Under the pieces are notes generated by a model that saw only the letters and a list, made by a program, of their open reading frames with translations, made no database searches and was not told the DNA's origin. Shown piece after piece: positions 6,461 through 14,764 of a stretch of 64,000 bases of DNA. The translations under genes were made by a program, and so were the position numbers. Position 1 is the stretch's first letter, and every line of letters starts with the position of its first letter. Source of the DNA: Curtobacterium sp. MCSS17_008 (GTDB lineage: Bacteria; Actinomycetota; Actinomycetes; Actinomycetales; Microbacteriaceae). The stretch spans positions 18,434 to 82,433 of the forward strand of contig NZ_QKSM01000013.1 of the NCBI RefSeq assembly GCF_003234185.1. The letters are read 5' to 3'.

Positions 6461-8587
6461 GTGCTGACGCAGGTGCGGAGCCCGCAAGAGGTGTTCTTCG
6501 CCCCACAGCGGTTCGTGTTGCCGCTGTTTCAGCGGCCCTACGTATGGTCAGCGGAATTGCAGTGGGAGCCGCTGTGGCAGGACATCGTTCGCCTCGTTGA
6601 CGCCGTCACGGAACGCCCCGATGCGACGCACTTCATGGGCGCGATCGTGCTGCAACAGCAGCAGGTACCACTCGGCGGGTTGCCGGCCTGGTCCGTAATC
6701 GATGGGCAGCAACGTCTGACCACGCTGCAGCTGCTGCTGGATGCATTGCATGCCGAGCTCACCACCCGCGGATGGGCGGCCGTCGCGGGGCAGGTCGTGG
6801 ACCTGGTGGAGAACCAGCAGGCGTTCCGCATCGTGGCGGAGGATCAGTTCAAACTGTGGCCGACGAACCGGGACCGGGCCGCGTTCACCGCCGTCATGCG
6901 CGCCACACCTCCAGTGGCGTACGGACACCTTGACCGGTCCCGGCTGGTGGAGGCACACCAGTTCTTCGCTACCGCGATCGCGGGCTGGCTTGATGCTGCG
7001 GCGGTCCCGGAGATGGCGGCGCGGACCCTGGTCGCGGCGATCACGACGAAGCTGCAGCTGGTCGTGATCCAGCTGCAAGCTGACGAGGACGCGCAAGAGA
7101 TTTTCGAGACCCTGAACGCACGCGGCACACCGCTGTCTGCGGCGGATCTGATCAAGAACTTCGTGTTCCAACGACTGAACACCACACCCGAGGCGACTGA
7201 GGACGCGTACCGGCAGTGGTGGGCACAGTTCGAGACTCCGTTTTGGGAGACCGAGGTGCGTGCTGGCCGCATCCTCTACACCCGCTCGTCCCTGTTCTTG
7301 ACCCAGTGGCTGACCGCCCGCACGATGCGGGAGATCCCCGCACGGGAAGTGTTCGCCGCGTTCAAGCGGTACACCACCGACCCCACCACCGGCGGTGTCA
7401 GCCAACTCCTGCCCGAGATCCACGCGGCCGCGACCCGGTATCGGGACTTCACAACCGCCGCGGGGGTGCGCGACGGGGAACTGTCTCGATTGGCGTTGTT
7501 CGTGTACCGGACCAGCACACTGGACTCCGAAATCGCGAAGCCGCTGCTCATCTGGCTTGGCGAGCCCGAACAGGCCGGCATCCCGGACAGTGTCCGGGAT
7601 CGTCTGCTTACCGTGCTAGAAAGCTGGTTCGTGCGTCGAGCGCTCGTGCGCGCTCCGTCACAGGGTGCCAATCGATTCCTCCTGGACCTCCTCACCCACC
7701 TGAGCACGCAACCCCACGAGCACGTTGCGGACGCTGCGGAAGCGTTCCTCGCGAAGCAGACCACCGGCACCGCCTACTGGCCAGACGACACTGAGGTGGC
7801 CAGGGAGCTACGCAGTGTGCAGGCATACAAGCGGTTCCGCCGGGCGCGGCTGCGGATGATCCTCGAAGCTGCCGAGGACCACCTCCGTGGCTACCCGACC
7901 GGGCACCGCTACGGCGACGGCACCATCAGCCGCGGCGTGTACACGATCGAGCACATCATGCCGCAGGAATGGCGTGCGAACTGGCCCGCACCTTCCGAGC
8001 AGGTCGAAGCGGACCGGGACCGGATCGTGCAAACCCTTGGGAACCTCACCCTCGCCACTCAACCGTTGAACAGTCGCCTCTCCAACGCCGCGTGGAACGC
8101 GAAACGGACCACCCTCGAGCGATACTCCTCACTGCTGATCACCCGCCCCGTAATCCGCGACCAGCAGTCCGTCTGGGATGAGAGCTTGATTGCTGCCCGC
8201 ACCACCACGCTTGCTGAAACAATCCTGCAGGTCTGGCCTGTCCCAGACGGTCACCATGTGCAGCACGACGACGGCGCCGACCGCGCCGTGCACCGTGTCG
8301 AAGTCGCCGATTTGATCCGCGCCGGCCTCCTCACCGTCGGTGGTGTCCTCCGCGCCCGACCCGTAGGCTCCGCGGGCCGGACCGCGACGATCGGACAAGA
8401 CGGCAGCATCCACCTCGATGACGGCGCCGTGCACGCCACCCTCAGCGGCGCCGCGAAAGCTGTCAGCGGCAACACCGCCGAAGCGGGCTGGCATTTCTGG
8501 GCCCGACACGACGGCACCGTCCTCACAGAGGTCCGCGCCGAGTACCTCGCTGGCACCGACGACGAAACAGCCGACGACGACGCTTAG
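6461..8587 (+). CDS. GmrSD-type DUF262/DUF1524 protein with C-terminal RAMA-like domain
   Basis: From GTG 6461 the product is 708 residues. The N-terminal DUF262 domain (SPQEVFFAPQRFVLPLFQRP, and IDGQQRLTTL at 80-89) is the ParB-like nucleotide-using part of GmrS. The later DUF1524 domain carries EHIMPQ at 497-502 and GNLTLAT/NSRLSN, the His-Me-finger nuclease part of GmrD. Fused GmrSD proteins restrict phage DNA with modified cytosines (type IV). Residues ~617-690 (DLIRAGLLTVGGVL ... VHATLSGAAKAV ... GWHFWAR) match the RAMA pattern found next to restriction and methylase enzymes. The start was chosen because the frame upstream overlaps the EcsC-like gene; the earlier in-frame codons are not protein-like. 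It sits directly upstream of the type I operon. Confidence 0.85.
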   Translation: MLTQVRSPQEVFFAPQRFVLPLFQRPYVWSAELQWEPLWQDIVRLVDAVTERPDATHFMGAIVLQQQQVPLGGLPAWSVIDGQQRLTTLQLLLDALHAELTTRGWAAVAGQVVDLVENQQAFRIVAEDQFKLWPTNRDRAAFTAVMRATPPVAYGHLDRSRLVEAHQFFATAIAGWLDAAAVPEMAARTLVAAITTKLQLVVIQLQADEDAQEIFETLNARGTPLSAADLIKNFVFQRLNTTPEATEDAYRQWWAQFETPFWETEVRAGRILYTRSSLFLTQWLTARTMREIPAREVFAAFKRYTTDPTTGGVSQLLPEIHAAATRYRDFTTAAGVRDGELSRLALFVYRTSTLDSEIAKPLLIWLGEPEQAGIPDSVRDRLLTVLESWFVRRALVRAPSQGANRFLLDLLTHLSTQPHEHVADAAEAFLAKQTTGTAYWPDDTEVARELRSVQAYKRFRRARLRMILEAAEDHLRGYPTGHRYGDGTISRGVYTIEHIMPQEWRANWPAPSEQVEADRDRIVQTLGNLTLATQPLNSRLSNAAWNAKRTTLERYSSLLITRPVIRDQQSVWDESLIAARTTTLAETILQVWPVPDGHHVQHDDGADRAVHRVEVADLIRAGLLTVGGVLRARPVGSAGRTATIGQDGSIHLDDGAVHATLSGAAKAVSGNTAEAGWHFWARHDGTVLTEVRAEYLAGTDDETADDDA

Positions 8588-8762
8588 ACACCAGCAGCCC
8601 GCCGCGCTGGATCGGTGCTTCCGCGCCATGCTCGCGACACGTGCGCTGCGACAATGATCAGACGCGTAACAGCCGAGCCCCGTCGACAAAGTCGGAACCA
8701 GCGAGACGCGAGCACCACGAACACAGACACCGCCGTGAGGCGGCCAAGGAGACCCGTAGGCG

Positions 8763-10328
8763 ATGGCACCGACCACGAAGGAAGCGCAGCGCGCGGAGCT
8801 GCACAAGACGATCTGGAGGATCGCGAACGATCTCCGCGGGTCAGTGGACGGATGGGACTTCAAGTCCTACGTCCTCGGGATGCTGTTCTACCGGTTCATC
8901 TCCGAGAACCTCGCCGTGTTCATCGACAAGGGCGAGCACGACGCCGGCAACCCCGTCTTTTCCTACGCCGCCCTCCCCGACGAGCAAGCGGAAGGGATCC
9001 GCCACGACACGGTGTCCGAGAAGGGGTTCTTCATCCTCCCCTCGGAGCTCTTCGTCAACGTTCGCCGCCGTGCCAGCCGCGACGTCAACCTCAACGAGAC
9101 GCTCGAGCAGGTGTTCAAACACATTGAGGGCTCCGCGCTCGGCACCGACAGTGAGCACGACCTCAAGGGCCTGTTCGATGACCTTGACGTCAACAGCACC
9201 CGCCTCGGCAACACGGTCGCGAAGCGGAACGAGAAGCTCGTGAGGCTCCTCGACGCGATCGGTGACCTGCCGCTGGGGAACTTCCAGGACAACTCGATTG
9301 ACCTGTTCGGTGACGCGTATGAGTACCTGATGCAGATGTACGCATCCCAAGCCGGGAAGTCCGGCGGCGAGTACTACACCCCGCAGGAAGTCTCCGACGT
9401 CCTCGCTCGCATCACCGTGATGGGCAAGACCCGTGTGAACAAGGTCTACGACCCGGCGGCGGGGTCGGGGTCGCTGCTGCTGAAGTTCGCGAAGGTCCTC
9501 GGGAAAGACAACGTCGGCGGGTTCTACGGGCAGGAGATCAACCTGACCACGTACAACCTCGCCCGCATCAACATGTTCCTCCACGAACTCGACTACGAAC
9601 GATTCGACATCGCCCACGGCGACACCCTCATCGACCCGTACTTCTGGGACGAGGAACCCTTCGAAGCGATCGTGTCGAACCCGCCCTACTCCATCAAGTG
9701 GGAAGGCGACGCGAACCCTCTCCTGATCAATGACGAACGCTTCGCCCCCGCCGGCGTGCTCGCGCCGAAGTCCAAAGCGGACCTCGCGTTCACAATGCAC
9801 ATCCTGTCCTGGCTCGCCGTGAACGGCACTGCCGCGATCGTCGAGTTCCCCGGCGTCCTCTACCGAGGCGGGGCGGAGCGGAAGATCCGCCAGTACCTGA
9901 TCGACAACAACTACGTCGACGCCGTCATCCAGCTCCCACCGGACCTGTTCTTCGGCACCACCATCGCCACCTGCATCATGGTGCTCAAGAAGTCGAAAAC
10001 CGACAACAAGGTGCTGTTTGTCAACGCTTCAGCGGAGTTCACCCGGGTCGGGAACAAGAACAAGCTCACCCCCGACCACCAACAGAACATCCTCACCGCC
10101 CTCCAAAACAGGGTCCCGGTGGAGCACTTCGCGGCCCTCGTCCCCAACGAGACCATCGGCGGGAACGAATACAACATCGCCGTGTCGTCCTACGTCGAAG
10201 CCGAGAACACCCGCGAAGTCGTCGACATCACCGCCCTCAACGAGGACATCGCCCGCATCGTCGCCCGCCAAGCCGAACTCCGCACCTCGATTGATGCCAT
10301 CGTCGCGGACCTCGAAGGCACAAAATGA
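8763..10328 (+). CDS. hsdM: type I restriction-modification DNA methyltransferase subunit HsdM
   Basis: HsdM transfers a methyl group from S-adenosylmethionine to N6 of adenine at the site chosen by HsdS, and is also needed by the HsdR2M2S1 restriction complex. The 521-residue protein has the expected N-terminal helical domain (LHKTIWRIANDLRGS, SYVLGMLFYRFIS), the cofactor motif DPAAGSGS at 230-237 and the catalytic NPPY at 306-309. Length is normal for the family. ATG 8763 sits shortly after AAGGAGACC at ~8748. The stop overlaps the hsdS start (ATGA), implying translational coupling. All essential motifs are intact, so the enzyme should be active. Confidence 0.96.
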   Translation: MAPTTKEAQRAELHKTIWRIANDLRGSVDGWDFKSYVLGMLFYRFISENLAVFIDKGEHDAGNPVFSYAALPDEQAEGIRHDTVSEKGFFILPSELFVNVRRRASRDVNLNETLEQVFKHIEGSALGTDSEHDLKGLFDDLDVNSTRLGNTVAKRNEKLVRLLDAIGDLPLGNFQDNSIDLFGDAYEYLMQMYASQAGKSGGEYYTPQEVSDVLARITVMGKTRVNKVYDPAAGSGSLLLKFAKVLGKDNVGGFYGQEINLTTYNLARINMFLHELDYERFDIAHGDTLIDPYFWDEEPFEAIVSNPPYSIKWEGDANPLLINDERFAPAGVLAPKSKADLAFTMHILSWLAVNGTAAIVEFPGVLYRGGAERKIRQYLIDNNYVDAVIQLPPDLFFGTTIATCIMVLKKSKTDNKVLFVNASAEFTRVGNKNKLTPDHQQNILTALQNRVPVEHFAALVPNETIGGNEYNIAVSSYVEAENTREVVDITALNEDIARIVARQAELRTSIDAIVADLEGTK

Positions 10329-11488
10329 GCAAACTCGACACGCTTATCGCAGAGCTATGTCCAGCTGGCGTGGAGCACCGGAGCCTTGGGGAGGTAGGTC
10401 ATTTTACGCGAGGCAACGGACTGCAAAAATCTGACCTCGCTGATGCCGGCGCACCCGCGATCCATTACGGTCAGCTGCATACGCACTACGGAGTGTGGAC
10501 CCGAACCACGAAGTCATTCACCGATCCCGCACTCGCTGCGAAGCTGCGACGAGCGCGGCACGGCGACCTGATCATTGTGACGACCAGTGAAGATGACGCC
10601 GCGGTAGCTAAAGCGACAGCCTGGCTCGGTAATGAAGAAGCTGCGATAAGCGGAGATGCCTACATCTACCGCCACACCCTTGATCCGCGTTACGTCGCCT
10701 ACTTTTTCCAGTCCCGGCCGTTTCAGGACCAGAAAGTTCGCTTCATCAGTGGCACGAAGGTGCGCAGGATAGCTGGCTCCGCATTAGAGAAGATTCGTAT
10801 CCCCGTGCCGCCGATCGAGGTGCAGCGGGAGATCGTGCGGATCCTGGACCAGTTCACAGAGTTGGAAGCGGAGCTGGAAGCGGAGCTGGAAGCTAGGCGG
10901 CGTCAGTATGAGCACTACAGAAGGGTCCTACTGGCGCCGCTGGACACGTCTGACGCGCAAAACCTGAGTCTAGGCGAGATCATGAAGATCAACTTCGGGA
11001 CGCGCATCACAAAGTCAAAGGATGCCGGGACGAAGTATCCGGTTTACGGCGGCGGCGGCGAGAGCTTCAGGACCGACGCCTACAATCGTCGCGATGAGTG
11101 GGTGATTTCACGATTCGCAATGTCAGCAAACTGTGTGCGCCGTGTGTCCGGCGAATTCTGGATGCTCGACTCTGGCTTTACCTTCGACATCGTAAATGCG
11201 AACGTCGACAAGGATTTTTTAGGGCAACTGCTCCTCAATATGCAGGCAACGATCTTTGCTACATCCACGCAGTCTGCCCAGAAGAACATTGACATCGAAG
11301 GCTTCAAGCGACTCCGGGTTTGGCTTCCGCCGCTGAGCCGTCAGAGAGAGATCGCGATAATACTCAATGATTTCGACACGCTCGTCCACAGTCTCAGTGT
11401 TGGTCTCCCGGCGGAGCTGATGGCGCGTAGGCAGCAGTATGAGTACTACCGCGACAGGCTCCTGACCTTCGAGGAGGCTTCGGCGTGA
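10325..11488 (+). CDS. hsdS: type I restriction-modification specificity subunit HsdS
   Basis: HsdS chooses the bipartite recognition sequence through two target-recognition domains. The 387-residue protein shows both halves, each followed by a conserved helix: IRIPVPPIEVQREIVRILDQ near 158-177 and LRVWLPPLSRQREIAIIL near 325-342. The recognition domains themselves (for example around 10,400-10,700 and 10,980-11,280) are visibly less GC-rich than hsdM and hsdR, as expected for horizontally swapped domains. The central helix contains ELEAELEAELEA, coded by a 12-base tandem repeat listed separately. It overlaps hsdM by ATGA and hsdR by GTGA. The target sequence cannot be predicted by eye. Confidence 0.93.
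   Translation: MSKLDTLIAELCPAGVEHRSLGEVGHFTRGNGLQKSDLADAGAPAIHYGQLHTHYGVWTRTTKSFTDPALAAKLRRARHGDLIIVTTSEDDAAVAKATAWLGNEEAAISGDAYIYRHTLDPRYVAYFFQSRPFQDQKVRFISGTKVRRIAGSALEKIRIPVPPIEVQREIVRILDQFTELEAELEAELEARRRQYEHYRRVLLAPLDTSDAQNLSLGEIMKINFGTRITKSKDAGTKYPVYGGGGESFRTDAYNRRDEWVISRFAMSANCVRRVSGEFWMLDSGFTFDIVNANVDKDFLGQLLLNMQATIFATSTQSAQKNIDIEGFKRLRVWLPPLSRQREIAIILNDFDTLVHSLSVGLPAELMARRQQYEYYRDRLLTFEEASA
10864..10894 (+). repeat. 12-base tandem repeat in hsdS spacer helix
   Basis: GGAAGCGGAGCT occurs at 10,864-10,875 and 10,876-10,887 and begins a third time (GGAAGCT, 10,888-10,894). It codes for the tetrapeptide series ELEA in the helix that spaces the two target-recognition domains. Unit length is a multiple of three, so gain or loss of a unit keeps the frame but lengthens the helix by four residues. 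Confidence 0.9.
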
Positions 11489-14400
11489 GCGACGCAGCGG
11501 CGAGGAAGTACGATCCGATCGCCGTGTCGGCGGAGAGCACCGTTGTTGCTGAGCATGTGGCCGACCCGGCGCAGGAGGCTGCGTACCAGTCGGAGGCTGC
11601 GCTCGAGTCGGAACTGGTCCGGCTGTTGCGGTCGCAGGCGTACGAGTACCTGCCGATCACGTCGGAAGAGCAGCTCGTCGACAACCTCCGTGCCCAGTTG
11701 GAGGCGTTGAACGGGGTCGTGTTTTCGGACGCGGAGTGGTCGCGGTTCTTCGACACGTGTGTCGCGGGGAAGAACGATGGCATCGTGGAGAAGACGGTCC
11801 GGGTGCAGGAGGACCATGTGCAGGTGTTGCGGCGGGATGACGGTTCGACGAAGAACGTGATGCTGCTGGACAAGCAGCACATCCACAACAACCGCCTGCA
11901 GGTCATCAACCAGTACGAAGTCGACCAAGCCGACCAGGCCACCGAGGGGGACGCTGGCGGCCGATACGCGAACCGGTACGACGTGACCGTGCTGGTGAAC
12001 GGGTTGCCGATGGTGCACATTGAGCTCAAGCGGCGTGGTGTCGAGATCCGGGAGGCGTTCAACCAGATTGATCGGTACCAGCGAGACAGCTTTTGGGCCG
12101 GCAGCGGCCTGTTCGAGTACGTGCAGCTGTTCGTGATCAGCAACGGGACACTGACGAAGTACTACTCGAACACCACCCGCAGCCAGCACCTCAAGGACGG
12201 GAAGAAGCCGGTCCGGGGCCGGAAGACGTCGAACAGTTTCGAGTTCACGTCCTGGTGGGCCGACGCGCAGAACAAGCCCATCCAGGACCTGACCTCGTTC
12301 GCGCGGACGTTCTTCGCCAAGCACACCCTGCTGAACATCCTTACCCGGTACTGCGTCCTGACGGCTGATCGGCTGCTGCTGGTGATGCGGCCTTACCAGA
12401 TCGTTGCCACCGAACGGATCCTGCAACGCATCGGCATCGCTACCACCTACAAGCAGCTCGGCACGACCGCTGCCGGCGGGTACGTGTGGCATACGACGGG
12501 TTCTGGGAAGACGTTGACGTCGTTCAAGACCGCACAACTTGCCTCGCAGTTGGCGGGGGTGGATCGGGTGGTGTTCGTGGTGGACCGGAAGGACCTCGAC
12601 TACCAGACGATGCGGGAGTACGACCGGTTCCAGAAGGGCGCCGCGAACTCAAACACCTCCACCGCCGTCCTGAAGACCCAGCTCGAGGACCCAGCCGCGA
12701 AGATCATCATCACCACTATCCAGAAGCTGTCGAACTTCATCACCGGCAACAAGACCCACCCGGTGTATGACTCGCACACGGTGCTGATCTTCGACGAGTG
12801 CCACCGGTCCCAGTTCGGCGACATGCACGCGCAGATCACCAAGGCGTTCAAGAAGTTCAACCTGTTCGGGTTCACCGGAACCCCGATCTTCGCCGCGAAC
12901 TCCGGCTCCGGCGGGAACCCGCTGCTGAAGACCACGGAGCAGGCGTTCGGGGAGAAGCTGCACACGTACACGATCGTCGACGCGATCACCGACCGGAACG
13001 TGCTGCCGTTCCGCATCGACTACGTCAACACCCTCCGCGTCGGCAATGTGGTCGACAAGCAGGTGTCCTCCATCGACACTGAACGGGTCCTCCTCGCCCC
13101 GGAACGTGTGTCCGACGTCGTCGGGTACACGCTGGAGCACTTCGACCAGAAGACCCGCCGCGAAGCCGGCTACGAGCACTCCGTCGTCACGAACGTCGCC
13201 GACGCGACCCGCACCCGCCGGCAAGCCGAAGCGGTCCGCCAGCGCAAGCGCGTGCGAGGGTTCAACGCGCTGTTCGCGACCGCGTCGATCGACGCTGCCC
13301 GTAGCTACTACGCGGAATTTCAACGCCAACAGCAGGACCTGCTGCCGGCGAAGCGGCTGAAGATTGGGCTGATCTACTCCTACGGCGCCAACGACGCCGT
13401 CAGTGACAGTACCGATGACGGGCTCCTGGACGACGAGGCATTCGACACGGACGCGCTCTCCGGTGACGCGCGGGGGTTCCTCGAGGACGCGATCCGGGAC
13501 TACAACCGTTTGTTCGGCACCAGCTACGACACCAGCGCGGACAAGTTCCAGAACTACTACAAGGACCTCTCCCAACGGTTGAAGAACCGGGACCTGGACC
13601 TCATGATCGTGGTCAACATGTTCCTCACCGGCTTCGACGCCACCACCCTCAACACCCTCTTCGTTGACAAGAACCTCCGCGCCCACGGCCTGATCCAGGC
13701 GTACTCGAGGACGAACCGGATCCTGAACTCGGTGAAGACGTACGGCAACGTCGTCGCGTTCCGAGACCTCGAGGACGCCACCAACGAAGCGTTGGAGCTG
13801 TTCGGCAACAAGGACGCCCGCGGCGTCGTGCTCCTCAAGCCCTACGCCGACTACTACGGCCAGTACGCCGAGCAGACGCAGGAGCTCCTGTCCGGGTTCC
13901 CGCTCGGGCAGCCGATCATTGGGGAGACTGCGGAGAAGACTTTCATTCAGCTGTTCGGGCAGATCCTCCGGCTGGAGAACATCCTGGCCTCGTTCGACGA
14001 CTTCGCCGGGCAGCAGATCCTCACCGACCGGCAACGACAGGACTACCGCAGCGTCTACCTCGACCTCCACGCCCAATACCGGCAGACCGCCGCCGCGGAC
14101 AAGGAGATCATCAACGACGACGTCGTGTTCGAGATCGAGCTGATCAAACAGGTCGAGATCAACGTCGACTACATCCTGATGCTGGTTGCCAGGTTCAGGC
14201 AGGAACACGGCGACGGCGACGACCGTGAGCTCCGCGCCGAGATCACTCGAGCCATTGATGCCAGCCCGACCCTGCGGAACAAGAAGGACCTCATCGAGGA
14301 CTTTGTTGATTCCGTCTCCGTCGACGGCGCCATCGACGACGAGTGGCAGCGCTACGTCACCGCGAAGCGCGACGCGGAACTCAGTCAGATCATCGACGAG

Positions 14401-14610
14401 GAACGACTCCGCCCAGACGCCGCACACGCGTTCATCGACCAGGCGCTGCGCGAAGGAGCCCTCCGCACCGCGGGGACCGCGATCACGACCGTACTACCGC
14501 CGGTGTCCCGCTTCGCCGCGACCAATGGCCACGGCGCAACCAAGCAACGCGTCATCGACAAGCTCACCCGATTCTTCGACCGATTCCTCGGACTCAGCAC
14601 CGATACCTGA
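11485..14610 (+). CDS. hsdR: type I restriction endonuclease subunit HsdR
   Basis: HsdR is the ATP-driven translocase and nuclease of the complex. The 1041-residue protein has the N-terminal PD-(D/E)xK nuclease (D166, then HIELK with E180 and K182), the helicase Walker A HTTGSGKT at 336-343, the DECH box at 437-440 and FTGTP at 463-467. Later sequence includes the second RecA lobe (MIVVNMFLTGFDATTLNTLF, AYSRTNRIL). The C-terminal helical part should bind HsdM. GTG 11,485 overlaps the hsdS stop and follows GAGGAGG at 11,471-11,477. The stop at 14,610 is followed by a hairpin. Length and motifs are complete, so the operon appears functional. Confidence 0.96.
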   Translation: MSDAAARKYDPIAVSAESTVVAEHVADPAQEAAYQSEAALESELVRLLRSQAYEYLPITSEEQLVDNLRAQLEALNGVVFSDAEWSRFFDTCVAGKNDGIVEKTVRVQEDHVQVLRRDDGSTKNVMLLDKQHIHNNRLQVINQYEVDQADQATEGDAGGRYANRYDVTVLVNGLPMVHIELKRRGVEIREAFNQIDRYQRDSFWAGSGLFEYVQLFVISNGTLTKYYSNTTRSQHLKDGKKPVRGRKTSNSFEFTSWWADAQNKPIQDLTSFARTFFAKHTLLNILTRYCVLTADRLLLVMRPYQIVATERILQRIGIATTYKQLGTTAAGGYVWHTTGSGKTLTSFKTAQLASQLAGVDRVVFVVDRKDLDYQTMREYDRFQKGAANSNTSTAVLKTQLEDPAAKIIITTIQKLSNFITGNKTHPVYDSHTVLIFDECHRSQFGDMHAQITKAFKKFNLFGFTGTPIFAANSGSGGNPLLKTTEQAFGEKLHTYTIVDAITDRNVLPFRIDYVNTLRVGNVVDKQVSSIDTERVLLAPERVSDVVGYTLEHFDQKTRREAGYEHSVVTNVADATRTRRQAEAVRQRKRVRGFNALFATASIDAARSYYAEFQRQQQDLLPAKRLKIGLIYSYGANDAVSDSTDDGLLDDEAFDTDALSGDARGFLEDAIRDYNRLFGTSYDTSADKFQNYYKDLSQRLKNRDLDLMIVVNMFLTGFDATTLNTLFVDKNLRAHGLIQAYSRTNRILNSVKTYGNVVAFRDLEDATNEALELFGNKDARGVVLLKPYADYYGQYAEQTQELLSGFPLGQPIIGETAEKTFIQLFGQILRLENILASFDDFAGQQILTDRQRQDYRSVYLDLHAQYRQTAAADKEIINDDVVFEIELIKQVEINVDYILMLVARFRQEHGDGDDRELRAEITRAIDASPTLRNKKDLIEDFVDSVSVDGAIDDEWQRYVTAKRDAELSQIIDEERLRPDAAHAFIDQALREGALRTAGTAITTVLPPVSRFAATNGHGATKQRVIDKLTRFFDRFLGLSTDT

Positions 14611-14720
14611 TCGCAGCGGCTTTCCGTCGCGACTCCTAACAGCAGCATTTAGCGCACCGAACGCCGCTGAATTGCATTGTGCGACGTGACGCTCTTGGGT
14701 GTCGCTGCGCCCGATGTGCG

Positions 14721-14745
14721 GGAGCGCTCGGATTGCGAGCGCTCC
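14721..14745. terminator. hairpin between convergent hsdR and rmuC
   Basis: GGAGCGCTCG (14,721-14,730) and CGAGCGCTCC (14,736-14,745) form a perfect 10-base stem with a 5-base loop. It sits in the 154-base gap between two convergent genes and can act in both directions, though no T tract follows. Confidence 0.6.
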
Positions 14746-14764
14746 CCGGACTAGGGCGCACTGC

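Noticed and set aside
10880..10890. Possible sequencing error or frameshift at the repeat in hsdS
   Set aside because: The repeat unit is a multiple of three and the frame continues through the second target-recognition domain, so no frameshift is needed.
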